A stretch of DNA of 25,770 nt from Zygnema cylindricum (GCA_037447655.1 JBBHKE010002970.1:137399-163168), one strand, 5' to 3'; counted from the stretch's first letter, positions 10,294-20,719 are shown. A program made the numbers and translations. Notes: a model not told the origin generated them from the letters alone.

Positions 10294-10486
10294 TTCGCTA
10301 CGCGACAACATCTACTCCCCGTAACCATGTACCTCGGGATCTACTCTATGTTGTCTTTTCCTCATTCGCTACACGACAACATCTACTCCCCGTAACCATG
10401 TACCTTCGGATCTACTCTATGTCGTCTTTTCCTCCTTCGCTACACGACACCATCTACTCCCCGTAGCCATGTACCTCCGGATCTGG
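10294..10486. repeat. Three 71-bp tandem monomers upstream of the RT pseudogene
   Basis: TTCGCTAC(A/G)CGACA... starts at 10294, 10365 and 10436 (period 71). Each unit continues through CATCTACTCCCCGTA(A/G)CCATGTACCT and GGATCT. The third unit is shorter and passes into GC-rich sequence just before the reverse transcriptase frame. Confidence 0.9.
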
Positions 10487-10597
10487 CATGCGGCCGCTGC
10501 CAATCGCACGCACATTGGCGAAACCACAGCCCTTCCTTTTCCTTTCTCCCTCCCCCACCTCCCGTGGGGGGGGGGGGGCAGTGGGGCTAGAGAAACT

Positions 10598-11850
10598 ATG
10601 GCGCGTTGTCGCCGATTCCTTCGTGGTGAGTGGAAGGCCCTCCCCGACGAACATGAGGATCGGGTATTAAGCACCTCTTTCATACCACGCCGCCCACCTA
10701 AGCCATCGGATGTCCCAACCTCCTATCATCGAGCAATTCACTTAGGTTGTGTTGGTGAGCTTTCTCGAGCAATTTGGGCCCTACAGCCATTCACCCCTGC
10801 CCCCTGATCTACTTCCAGTATTGAGGTCTTTCGAGCTCTCCACCCTCCTACACCTTCCCCTTTACCCCCTTCCATCCACACCTTTGAGCCTTTTGAGAGT
10901 TTTACTTTAGATCGGGAGGTTTTCATTAAGGCCCTTGGCTCTTCTCCTCACCTTGTAGCAAGGGGCCCTTCGGGCACAGTGTATGAGTTGTTTCGCGATG
11001 TTTTGCCCCTAGAATCGGGTGCTTGAGGGTACGATCTGTTCTTTTATAGCTAGTGGGGATGTGCCCCCTCGGATTTGTGATCTTCTCACGGCGTCCCACC
11101 TTGTGGCAGTCACCAAACCTAATGGAGGAATCCGCCTTATTCCCGTGGGAGAGGTTTTATACAGATTGGTGGCTCGTGCGATATGTCTCCAGCTCCAACC
11201 ATCTTTCCATGAATATTTCTCTCCTCATCTGTTTGGAGTGGCCACGAGAGGAGGTTGTGAGGCTGTGGTCCACGGGATTCGGGCTTTGTTGAATGTACAT
11301 CCGGATTGGTTGGTCCTTCAGGTCAACGTTTCCAATGCATTCAATACGGTGGATCGGAACGTGACTTTTTCAGAGCTTATGGCGGCTCCATCTCCGATTG
11401 TCCAATTATTCCCCTTTGTGAGGGCTTTCTATTCTTTGACAAGCAGCTTTTCCTGGCAAACCCTACTTCGGTTACGGTTGTTGGTCAGGCGGCTCGACAT
11501 GTTGGGGTGGCACCTCGTGATGCCGCTAAGTCGAAGGAGCGTGATTATGCTCACCAGGACCTTATGGATGACTTTATTCCGATGGCAGTCGAGATCTTTG
11601 GTTGTTTGGGTGTTGCAATCGACGAGTTTCTCCGTACTTGCGCTCGACGTGCTTTCGAGCGTCGAGGACCTGGGAGCCCTCTTCCTTCGGTCCTTCTTTT
11701 TATCGTCAACGCTTATATGTGGCTTTACAGCGAGTGCAGGCTTCTATTCTCCTCTGGTCGGCTATCGTTGTTATGGATCGTTGCCGTGTTACGGACTTCC
11801 CTCAACGTGCTCCCCCGGGTTGGGGGGACTTACGGGGTTGCTTTTTGTAG
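10598..11850 (+). pseudogene. LINE-like (non-LTR) reverse transcriptase, broken
   Basis: Pieces of one protein appear in successive frames. 10598-10807: MARCRRFLRGEW ... VGELSRAIWAL. 10922-11023: FIKALGSSPHLVARGPSGTV, then YELFRDVLPLESGA. 11019-11450: LTASHLVAVTKPNGGIRLIP, then VGEVLYRLVARAICLQ, VATRGGCEAVVHGIRALL and motif A as VNVSNAFNTVDR. 11450-11690: C-terminal RDYAHQDLMDDFIPMAVEIF with DEFLRTCARRAFERR. 11690-11850: FYRQRLYVALQRVQAS. The order is right for the family, but the first catalytic Asp of motif A is Asn and the segment that should carry motif C (YADD) is missing, as if deleted near 11450-11480. It cannot be active. The exact clade is uncertain. Confidence 0.8.
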
Positions 11851-12433
11851 ATTTTTAATTGGGTTGGGGTTGGGGTTGTAGTTCTGGTTTTATGAGTTGC
11901 CGTGTTTTTCCTTTTGGGGTTTGGGTGCTTTTATTTGCCTTGTTGTCGTTTCCTTTTTTGTTGTTTTGTTCCCGTCGCTCTCCTTGGTTTTTATTGTCTT
12001 GGTAGTTTTTCGGTTTTGGCCATGCCACACCTTTTGTACCCCCGGACTCAGATGGTTTACCATCGTGCTTTTTAATTTATCCTGCCACTTTTAGATATTG
12101 ATAGACGCTATTTATTTGTACCCTAAATGGACCAATAATTGGTGTAACACCATCCGATAAGGGTAAACTAACGTTAGTTGACATTTGGCCGCAAAGTCTA
12201 TCGGCAAAGTTCTTTTCTCTCCTTGTATATAAGTAATAGGATTTAAGAAACTCCTAGCGATCAGATAACTGATAAGAGTACAAGACTCGTAAATTCCACT
12301 TGATTGCAACACATTCGATGATTTTTCTGTGTTTTTGGCAGCAAATATCTCTGAGTGTACTTGTCTATTTGTAGTGAAATTTTGCAGGCTTAGTCCATGT
12401 ATACTGAACTTGTATACAACCAAGTTTTTCATC
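11851..12433. other. T/G-rich tail of the RT element and intergenic sequence
   Basis: Begins with GGGTTGGGGTTGGGGTT (11861-11877) and a long T/G-rich stretch that may be the 3' end of the RT element. No gene seen. A minus-strand open frame at 12112-12435 has no recognisable domain. Confidence 0.4.
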
Positions 12434-12707
12434 ATACCTGTGCAACTCTGAGACCTCCATAGGACCTCAGAGTAGGCAGCTCACACGAAGCCTCTAGGAT
12501 AACCCTGACCCCTTTGTCTTTCAGCACGAATAACTGCCACCTTGGCAAACAAAAACTCTGACCACCTTCACCCCTGTGAAGGCAAGACTCCCCTGAGTCG
12601 ATAGCAAAAAGAATCTCTGAATTTGCTCCCCTGTGTAGTATGTTATGGAGGGTCAAAGCTGACCTTTTGTACAAAAGCTCTCTGGGAGAGAGGGTCCTAT
12701 CTACCAA
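12434..12707 (-). other. Unassigned open frame, possible exon
   Basis: A minus-strand frame of about 90 residues (contains GESCLHRGEGGQSFCLPRWQ and ends SYGGLRVAQ). It ends exactly at CAG|GTATGATG, a good splice donor, and its natural stop overlaps the ATG of the next minus-strand frame (ATGA). I do not recognise it. It could be an exon, part of an unknown retroelement, or chance. Confidence 0.2.
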
Positions 12708-13571
12708 ATTTTTCTAAGTCCTATCTCTCTCACAAACTCTATCTACTGACGTACGGCACTAATCATATTACTGTTCCGTACAGAAAGGTACAGCTGCCGG
12801 TGTACTTTATGTACGAACATTGTACGACATGACCAAAATGTCGACACGTGTCTTTTTTGGATTCGTTTCCGTAATCCCTGGAGATGTCGGAATCCAATGT
12901 CGTGGTGCCACGTGTCATCCGATGTGGTGGCGACCATAAACCGTCGAAATCTTCTTCCGCGATCTCGGCATTCTCTCCGGCCGTCCGATTGAATGTCGAT
13001 TTCAATCGTAGCCGTCATAAATAGTTGCGATGTATTTTTTTCGCTATTGAAACAAATGCGCGGTACTTATTTATTCTTCGTACTCGTAATCCGTACTTTT
13101 CTTAACTGACTCTATGTATCCCGTATATAGTTGCCGTTAAATGAATTAGCCTATATGTTAACGTTTATATATCCATTACACTCTACTATTACTAATCCTA
13201 GACTAAATGGACGAGGCTACCGGCGGCAGTAATTGTCCTTAGGTACCAAGATCGAATCCTCTAAGCGACAGCTTTCTTTTTAGTAAATCAACTACTTTAC
13301 TACCCTGTAAATCTCTGGATAGCATAGGCAGCCATGGCACTAGCTTCCTCTCCAACTTCTCAGTGACTGCAACAAGTGTGAGAGTTGGAGAGAGAAGTTA
13401 GAGACACACTGCCTCGGCTTCTTTTTCTGCACTTTATTTTAGACCTATAAAATACTAAAAGAACCATCAATTTTTACAACCTGCCATTTTATCATTAGTT
13501 TTACTTGTTAAAAGTAGCCTTGCCGAAGCAGGTTCACAGTGAATCACTATCATGGTTGTGTTTCCTTGCGT
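12708..13571. other. Intergenic, no gene recognised
   Basis: Two CACGTGTC G-box-like motifs lie near 12846 and 12911. A short inverted repeat pairs CTCTCCAACT near 13348 with AGTTGGAGAG near 13383. Open frames on the minus strand at 12743-13018 lack an ATG start and a known domain. Confidence 0.4.
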
Positions 13572-13733
13572 CCTGTTATCTTTCCTCGCCTGTTATCTTT
13601 CCTTGCATGTTATCTTTCCTCGCGTGTTATCTTTCCTCGCGAGCGTGTTATCTTTCCTCGCAAGCGTGTTATCTTTCCTCACGTATTATCTTTCCTTGCA
13701 TGTTATCTTTCCTCGCGTGTTATCTTCCTTGCG
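13572..13733. repeat. 17-bp minisatellite (TGTTATCTTTCCTCGCG), nine copies
   Basis: Nine imperfect units of TGTTATCTTTCC(T/C)(C/T)GCG. Two units carry an extra four bases (GAGC or AAGC). All plus-strand frames are open across it only because the unit lacks stops, so the overlapping predicted proteins are not credible. Confidence 0.92.
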
Positions 13734-13801
13734 TCCTTACCATTGTCAGTTATGAACATATGTGTGCATTCTGGTCACGAACGAGCGTTTTAGGGAAACT
13801 A

Positions 13802-14018
13802 CACCGCTTGTCGTTATTGGTGTTAATTTTTTTTTCGCCACTTAAACCATCTTTTCTCCGTACATTCTTGTCGGACTGTCAATTCGATGGTTGTTTTTGG
13901 AAGGCAAGATTCTCACCTTCCTATTGGCGGTCTCCAATAGACAATCCGACAAGTGTGCACAGAGAAAATATATTTTAAGTCGCGAAAAAAACTTTAACAC
14001 TAATAACGATTAGCGGCG
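13802..14018. mobile_element. CACCGC-family MITE copy, 217 bp (Tc1/mariner-like)
   Basis: Flanked by TA on both sides (13800-13801 and 14019-14020). The left end is CACCGCTTGTCG; the right-end complement is CGCCGCTAATCG. The inner arm TTTTCTCCGTACA...TTGTCGGA pairs with TCCGACAAGTGTGCACAGAGAAAA near the right end. Its length matches the copy at 20151. A TA target duplication plus short inverted ends suggests mobilisation by a Tc1/mariner-type transposase, which is inferred and not seen here. Confidence 0.82.
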
Positions 14019-14020
14019 TA

Positions 14021-15469
14021 GTTTTTCGAGCACATCCATTGTTGACTTTGTAGCGGCAGTTAGGTGAAAAAGGACGACATTTGTTTGAAAGCATTGATGG
14101 CTTTTGGCCCATTCTCCAATGACAACTTAATACTTTAGCAACCACAGAGCGGTACAGATTAAAAAAAGGCAAAATTTTGTATGATTACTGCATTCATTGG
14201 CCAATAATAATAGTAATAACAACAACAATAGTAAAAATAATATTCATATAAAAGTATAATGATAACAATAATAACAACAGTAATAATAATAATAATAATA
14301 ATAGTAATAATAATAACCAATAACCACAGGTGATAAGAACAATCATCTGTATGGTCAGTGCAGTAACTGCTCAAGAACTACACTGACCGTCGTCATTAGA
14401 GTTTAAAACACTGGTCCCATCATACTTTTAGGGGTCGGAAACCACCAAGTAGTGTTGGCAACACCATTCAATGACGTGGACTACAATCTGCCGCATCTCC
14501 TTGCACTAAATTAGTATTACATATTCTAATTTCACATTAGCATTAATGGATCCTCTACAATAATCACGATGGACGGTGTACTTCTCATACAAAACAACAC
14601 CTTTTCTGATTACTGCAATTACTGGCCAATAACAATAACTCCACTTAAATGTAATTACCCTATTATTATTATCACAATGTAGGACACAGTTAGTAGCAAC
14701 AACAAAATAGTGTTTATGATACCAATCGTTTTTTCTTGGCACTATTTGGTAAACTGTTGAAAATAGTCCAAGTCAATTGGACCCGAAAAATAATCAAAAA
14801 CCCTAAAAAAACTCCACACTATATATTTCTTACCACTAATAGCCATTCGTTGTGTACCACCAATATTCGACCTCTCACCCATAATAGTGTGGATAACATT
14901 AGAACAGCACTTTCCATAGTAGTAAAGAGAGGAGATAAAAATAGTCTTAAGAGTTTCAAAAAACGAACTTTAACCGTCGAGACATCACCTCCTGTAACTA
15001 TTAACCGACTACAAAAACACAATATAAAACCTAACAAATAATATGCAAACAAAAACAAATATAACTCATTCCATAGAAAGGCTTTTGATGTCGCGAGCTT
15101 TGCTAGAATAAATCAATTAGGAAAGTACATTAACTAAATCACATAGAAAGGCTTTGCCAGTTTTTTTTTAGTCCCTCGGTTGATGAACGACCGAGATTGA
15201 AGGAGTGACAAATCCAAAATGCAAACCCAGGTTATCTCAATTAATTAATAGATTATGAATATCTGCACACTAAATCAACCGGTTTCCTATGCTCGATGTT
15301 AGTAAAAAAAAAAAAAAAAAAAACGATAACAACAACATCGACAACAAAGAAAAGTGTCGAGCTCTACCACGTATCAGTCTCACAAGTGTCAAAAAGGACA
15401 AAAAGCACAGGGCATTTTCTCTCTTCCTTTTCAATGACTCCCTTTCGTTTTTTACGCTCTCAATTGACT
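14021..15469. other. Intergenic downstream of the CPP1-like gene
   Basis: No gene recognised. Holds an AAT/AAC-rich microsatellite (14202-14320), a diverged direct repeat GATTACTGCA...GGCCAATAA (about 14180 and 14607), a degenerate MITE end near 14385 (ACCGTCGTCATTAGAGT), a short direct repeat CATAGAAAGGCTTT (15072 and 15143), and a run of about 20 A at 15304-15323. The part next to 15469 should include the 3' UTR of the CPP1-like gene. Confidence 0.45.
14202..14320. repeat. AAT/AAC trinucleotide microsatellite
   Basis: Dense AATAATAGTAATAAC-type repeats, purest at 14281-14303. The open frame across it on the minus strand (Ile/Tyr-rich) is a by-product. Confidence 0.85.
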
Positions 15470-18400
15470 TTATTTCAAAAACGTTGTCGCAATCCACAAA
15501 AATACGTATGAGACGAGAGCTGTCCCGAGCTCGAGACTCCAAAATCGAGGAAGTAAGAATTCGGGAATCAAAGGAACCACGAGGGAACCGAGGAACCATC
15601 CGACCACCAATGCTAGAAAACTGAACACCGTAAAAGAAAAAGACAAAAACGACACCTATTAGTAAAGAAGGAATTATAACCGAAAAAAGCTATAATAATT
15701 CTCCATAGCGTCAAGTATGTGTATGCTCCAACAACCAATCATCATGCACATGAGGACTGTGATTTTGTGGGTGATGGATTGTTATTATTGTGACCTTCTT
15801 CGCATTCTTTTATCATTGAATTATGATGCTTTTCTTATAATAGCTTTCGAATCCTCTGACTGATTCCCTGGTTAAAGATTTTACCCGAGAAAGAAGGCCC
15901 GTCCAATGCTTTTTACGCGATCGTTGATGAAGTAAATCGAGGTAGCGAGGGCGACAGCCACCTGCAATTCCAAATTACAGCAGAAAAAATAGTCGAGAGT
16001 TATGGATATATTTGGAAGTTTCTACATTGTACATACGACAGGAAATAGATTCCGTAGATTCCGGAGTAAATGATATGGTTTGGAAGTTTCCACATTTTAC
16101 ATACGACAAAAAAAGTAATCATGAGTCATTCAAAAAGGTTTGAGCAATTCTACAATTGACATACGACAGAAAAGTGAGTTGGGGGTTACCGATATGGCTT
16201 AGGAATATCTACATTTCACATATGAGAGAAAAAAGCGTCGAGAGATAGGCAGTTTCTACATCGTGAACACGACAGAAAAAAGATTCTGGAGATTCCAGAG
16301 CAAACGATATGGTTTGGAAGTTTCTACATTTTACACGACAGAAAAAAGAGTCGGGAGTTATTGATAAGGTTTGAATGCTTCTACAATTGACATAAACCGG
16401 AGAAGAGGGTTAGGGATTATTGATATGGTTTGGATCCACAATTCACATATTAGAGAAAAAAAAGTCGAGAGTTATCGATATGGTTTGAAAGTTTTTACAG
16501 TTTACATGCGACAGAAAAAGAAGTCGGGGGTTGTCAACATGGTTTCAAATTTTCTACATTTTACATACAGCCAAAAAGAGAGTCGAGAGTTATCGATAAG
16601 GTTTAGAAGTTTCTGCATTTTACATACGGCAGAAAAAAGAGTCGACAGTTATCGATATGGTTTGGATTTCTACATTTTACAGTTGAGAGAAAAAGAGTCG
16701 GAGTTATCCATGTGATTTGGAATATTCTAAATTTCACATACGACGAAATAAAGAGTCGGGAATTTTTGATATTGTTCCAAACTTTCTACATTTGACATTG
16801 GACGGAAAAGAGAGTTGAAGGTTATTGATATGGTTTGGAATATTCTACATTTTACATACGACAGAAGAAAGGAGCAAAAGTGCAGAAACACATATTTTAT
16901 TCACGTGCTCTAAATTTGTCCTATAATTTCACACAACAGGGCACCAGACAAAAACCTCAGAACTCACCACTGGACCCATAAAGCAGTTCAAAATGACCAG
17001 AACTCCTTGCACTAGAAACGTTTTGCTTTCCTAATGCCCTTTCCCTCTCCTTCTCTCCCTTTTTCTGACCGTTTACAAGCTTTTTTCCCATGTCGCTAGT
17101 TCACAAAAACCCACCTGAAAAGCTGGACCCCCTTCGGCCGGGTTCATAACACTCCACACTCCCAACAACACAAACAACGCGAGTCGTTGTACAATAACAG
17201 CCCCCTTTGGAACCTCCACCATATTAATAATGTTTTGAATCCAGGGAGGCGACTCTGCCACTCGCTTCTTCAAATCGGCCTGTTTTAACCATCGTCCCCT
17301 CAGCCCTAGTGACGTCAGCAGTGACGTCACATTTAAACTTGACATAGAAATTGGACAGTTGAACGTGTGTAAATAAAAAACTGATTGTCCCATCGTCCCC
17401 TCAGCCGCAGTGACGTCAGAGTGACGTCACATTTAAACTTGACATAGAAATTGGACAGTTGAACGTGTGTAAATAAAAAACAGAATCACGTTACACATTT
17501 TTCTTTCTTTAGAGTATATCATCTGTGTCTGTGAAACCATTATGGTCTTATTTATTATCACCAAGAAATGAAATCATTCGAGCCCCAGAGAGCCGTCACA
17601 CGTTTACCCACCTTCAAGTTGATCTTCGTTTTCTTCCTCAGCTTGAACTTCTCGGAAATAATTTTGTCGTAAGCCTCCTCAATTGCTTCACGACTCCTTT
17701 CATGTCCTTCATACTCTGTCAAAAGATAATTTTTTGCCTCTTGAATCTCTTCTGTGGAGGCATCTCTTCCCAAACCAAGCCGTCTGTAGGGGTCCCTCAC
17801 TCCAATTCGTGGAAAAACTGACGGCGAACCTATACAATAAGCAGCCCACCGCTATTAGAGTGCTGTTTTTTTTTGACCCAAGATCATAAATTAGTGCTAG
17901 TAACGCTATTTGTTTAAGTGGTCCATAATGAGCCACCTTGCACAGGATTATAATCACTTAAACAGTTCACAAAATCATAACCACAAAAAAAAAAACAGTT
18001 TACAAAATCATAACCATAATCACAATAATAAAAAGTTACAAAATCTATGGATACTCACCACCTGTGGAATCCCCTCCACCTAACGAAGCATCCATAGATT
18101 TAACATTTAATCTCCAAAATGTAGGTTTCCGATTTTGGCGATCTATCCTGATTTTCCATCCCCCTTTTATTTAAGTTAGAATTCTATAGAAAAGCAAAAA
18201 CTTAGGGCTAAGTCCCATGTCAATTCTAAGTTGAAATTGGCTCCATGCTATGTAAAATTGTATCAAAAAAATAAATCGTTTCTGTACACATTACATAATT
18301 TTTTTGATATAGAATCGTTTGTTTTGAAAAATCTCCAAATACTGACCGAGAATCTGAAAATCTTTATATATAATCTTTTGTTTTGAATAACTACAGATAC

Positions 18401-20591
18401 TGACCAAGAATTTGAAAAAAACCAGTGATCTTACCATAGTCCGTTGTTAAGTAAAGTATCATGTGCCAGAAATATATATACTTCTTCAAGTCAATACAAA
18501 ATATACAAAATGCTCAATTCAATCTGCAATCTGAGAGCAGATGTGTTTTTTTAACTCAAGCTCAACATCTCAATCCGATTCTGATTCCCTACCTTGTTGC
18601 TGTAGATTCTATCTTTTCCCCATTTCTCACGTCTTTCCTATATATTGCATTGTCGTGAAAACATTACAAGGAGCGCTGCCCACACTCGGAAAGATAAGTT
18701 TAATATGCGCAAAATAATTGAATTAAAAATAATTCGAAACAGTAAATATTGCCACTCTATACAGTACACATACTATTTGGTACTGTATGCATACTATACG
18801 CAAATTTTAGTAAACAGTACGCATACTGTACGAGTTGACAATATATATAATGCATATTAGTATGTATATACTAATATACATACTAATATATGGGATACAT
18901 ATATACTAATATACGGGTGTGTGTTATTATATAGTATGCATATTGTACAGGGTTACAATATATAGTGTTTCCAAATGTTTTCGCATGTAAAACTTAAGCT
19001 CTGAAACTCAGCATCGCTTGTTCAACAAAAAGATGATAAAAAATCCCAAAATTCTGAACCCTTACTAATTTATTTCAGAATGCCAAAATTCTGTGTGAAC
19101 CATAATTATTCTGAACCCTTATCAATTTATTCCATAATAAGGGTTCAAAAATTCTGAAAAACAAGTCAGAAAAAAAAAAAAACTATGGCAATGGACAGTC
19201 ACATTGTTTGACCCTATTCGCAAAATAAACTACTCCGTCCAGAAAAAAAAAAAAAAAAAAAAAAAAAAACCAAAAAAAAAAAGACAAACAAAGAGACAAA
19301 ACCAAGTAAAGAGACATAACCTTTCTCCCTTTTTCAATTACGATTGGAAGACAAACATGGAAACAATGCACATTCCTTCATAAACCTCTGAAGGTTCTAC
19401 AAAACATATAAATTGAAAAAAAAAAAAAAAAAAAAAGGTAATTCTCACAATATGAACACATGTGCCAGTTTTACTATTCTGAAAACATTCCGACAATCCT
19501 TCCTACCCTACCCCACCCTCCTTCCAACCCTGCCCACCGCTATTAGTGTTCATAGCACTTATTCTATCGCATCTTTTCTGGACCAAAAATCATAAAAAGT
19601 GTGACAATGACAGTGTTTAAGGGAGAGAACTACAATCTGCCACATCTCTCTGTACTGAATAATAAGTATTATCCACTCTAATTACGCATTTACACTAATT
19701 AATTCATTTATACTAATAGCTCCTTTACACTACTGTAGCAGTTGACTTGCTTGCGCGGCGTCCTTAACCCTAATACTTCATTAACCCTAAAATTTCCTTT
19801 ACACTAAAATTTCCTTATCATTAATACTTCATTTACACTAAAATTAGAAAAGAAAAACCTTAATAACTTCAGGTTAAGATATTTATCTTTTATAAAACTC
19901 CCATATTAAGTCAGGGATTACCTTAAATGAAATATTATAATATCCATAAGGTAAGGAAGTTATAAAGGATTAAATATTTAACCTAAAAAAAATAAAAATA
20001 TTCCTTTTAGTTTATATTAGTTAATATAAAGGAGATAATATAAGGATTTTTTATATCGGTTTTTATCCTGATATAAATCCTGGGTCAAATGATGTCTGTG
20101 TTTTTTTTAATTTGAATTTCATTCTACACTAATACTTCATTTCCATAATACACCGCGAATCCCTCTTAGTGTTAATGTTTTATTCGTCTCATAAAACATC
20201 TTTTCTCCGTACACACTTGTCGGATTATATATCTGACGGTTGCGATTGAAAGGTAAGATTCTCAGCTTCCGATTGGCGGTCTCAAATTGTAAATCCGACA
20301 AGTGTGTACGGAGAAAAGATGTTTTAAGTGGCGAAAAATTTATCAACACTATTAGCGATACACGGTGTACCTTTTGTACGGCCGAATGTAGCTCCTATTA
20401 CTGACGTCATGTTTTACAATGTACCTTTTTGAGGAGCTCAAGTCTATGGAGGAGGAGAGAAGAGTCCTTGGCAGCAAGCTAGCAAAGGCCGGGAATTCCG
20501 GAAACCTCCGGCGAGCGACGCCATGGCTGGAGCTTGCCGAGCAGGAGGACAAGGAGGAGCCAGAAATCCTCATGGAAGCGCAGGCAGCCAT
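15470..20591 (-). CDS. CPP1: Plastid J-like membrane protein, CPP1/CDF1 (DUF3353) family; six exons
   Basis: Exons on the minus strand: 20591-20425, 18147-18062, 17817-17612, 17279-17115, 15961-15885 and 15620-15470. All introns are GT-AG and phases agree (2, 1, 0, 0, 2), giving 283 residues, near the usual family length. Residues 1 to about 73 are a Ser-rich, acid-poor plastid transit peptide, followed by the conserved MDAS. The J-like domain is about 92-145 ([18 protein letters not shown] ... [10 protein letters not shown]) and lacks HPD, as in CPP1. INLK...[10 protein letters not shown] and [16 protein letters not shown] are family signatures. Four membrane segments: about 179-199, 209-221, 234-252 and 265-282. 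Family knowledge: CPP1 is a thylakoid/envelope chaperone that stabilises protochlorophyllide oxidoreductase (POR) for chlorophyll synthesis. CPP1 itself cannot be told from its paralog here. The start ATG at 20591 has a good context (GCAGCCATGGCTGCC). Confidence 0.9.
15982..16875. repeat. Intron 4 minisatellite, about 15 units of about 58 bp
   Basis: Unit on the plus strand: AGAAAAAAGAGTCGAGAGTT then ATCGATATGGTTTGGAAGTT and TCTACATTTTACATACGAC. About 15 copies of 46-66 bp, most 56-60 bp, fill the acceptor-proximal 890 bp of the 1153-bp intron. The first copy is about 20 bp from the splice acceptor. Read in the sense of the gene (minus), each unit gives ATAACTCTCGACTTTTTTCT, an A-containing branch-like site followed by a pyrimidine tract. 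Confidence 0.92.
17290..17484. repeat. 101-bp direct duplication in intron 3
   Basis: CATCGTCCCCTCAGCC begins at 17290 and 17391 (period 101) and the copies match nearly base for base to AAATAAAAAAC. Each carries two TGACGTCA palindromes or near-palindromes. The first copy begins about 10 bp from the exon 4 acceptor. Confidence 0.92.
17841..17960. repeat. Partial MITE-like end in intron 2
   Basis: CCCACCGCTATTAGAGTGCT at 17846-17865 matches the CCCACCGCTATTAGTGTTC at 19534-19552, and both resemble the CACCGC terminal repeat. No TA flank and no clear opposite end are visible, so these are probably solo or decayed ends. Confidence 0.45.
18750..18960. repeat. AT-rich palindromic tract in intron 1
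   Basis: Repeated TACAGTA/CATACT and TATATACTAATATACATACT motifs that can fold on themselves (for example ATTAGTATGTATATACTAAT). No element ends recognised. Confidence 0.6.
19051..19158. repeat. 57-bp direct repeat with an inverted third copy (intron 1)
   Basis: ATTCTGAACCCTTA at 19051 and 19108 (period 57), followed by TAAGGGTTCAAAAATTCTG in inverse orientation at about 19138-19157. Confidence 0.65.
20151..20367. mobile_element. CACCGC-family MITE in intron 1, 217 bp
   Basis: TA-flanked (20149-20150 and 20368-20369). Ends are CACCGCGAATC and GCGATACACGGTG. Inside, a perfect 33-bp inverted repeat (20193-20225 against 20293-20325, containing TTTTCTCCGTACACACTTGT) makes the whole element able to fold. 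It lies 57 bp from the intron 1 splice donor of the CPP1-like gene. Confidence 0.87.
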
Positions 20592-20630
20592 GGCTGCTGC
20601 CGCTCCACGGCTCGCTCAGAGCTGTGGCGA

Positions 20631-20636
20631 CACGTG
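20631..20636. promoter_or_regulatory. G-box (CACGTG) in the 5' UTR
   Basis: Palindromic CGACACGTGTCG lies between the predicted transcription start and the ATG. G-boxes are bound by PIF/HY5-type factors in greening genes, which would suit a chlorophyll-synthesis chaperone. The regulatory role is inferred. Confidence 0.45.
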
Positions 20637-20684
20637 TCGTGTCTGCCGAAGGAGAAAGAGAAGGACGAAAGTGAAAGGAGACGA

Positions 20685-20692
20685 TATATATA
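20685..20692 (-). promoter_or_regulatory. TATA box of the CPP1-like gene
   Basis: The minus strand reads CCTATATATATCG. It lies 94 bp before the ATG, so the transcript should start near 20655. A pyrimidine-rich stretch (CTCCTTTCACTTTCGTCC and on), typical of plant core promoters, follows at about 20682-20646. Confidence 0.65.
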
Positions 20693-20702
20693 GGAGAACC
20701 GC

Positions 20703-20719
20703 ACTGACACGTCACGTCA
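20703..20719 (-). promoter_or_regulatory. Tandem ACGT motifs upstream of the TATA box
   Basis: The minus strand reads GTGACGTGACGTGTCAG, two overlapping TGACGT cores just upstream of the TATA box. bZIP factors bind such ACGT cores, which are common in light-, redox- and ABA-responsive plant promoters. Function is inferred. Confidence 0.45.

Noticed and set aside
13195-13275. tRNA- or SINE-like box B (AGATCGAATCC)
   Set aside because: Only 9 of 11 positions fit, no convincing A box at the right distance and no acceptor stem pairing.
13572-13733. CRISPR-like array
   Set aside because: Units are directly tandem with no spacers, and the window is eukaryotic.
13505-13978. 157-residue plus-strand open frame
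   Set aside because: Encoded by the 17-bp minisatellite and part of a MITE.
14159-14374. Ile/Tyr-rich membrane-like open frame
   Set aside because: Translation of the AAT microsatellite.
17073-17393. 106-residue frame taken as a whole gene
   Set aside because: Only 17115-17279 is exonic; the rest is intron read-through on both sides, including the 101-bp duplication.
19225-19245. Stowaway MITE end (ACTCCGTCCAG)
   Set aside because: Only a short resemblance, with no matching opposite end or clear TA target pair.
19764-19800. Telomere-like CCCTAA units
   Set aside because: Two scattered CCCTAA matches in AT-rich sequence, no array.
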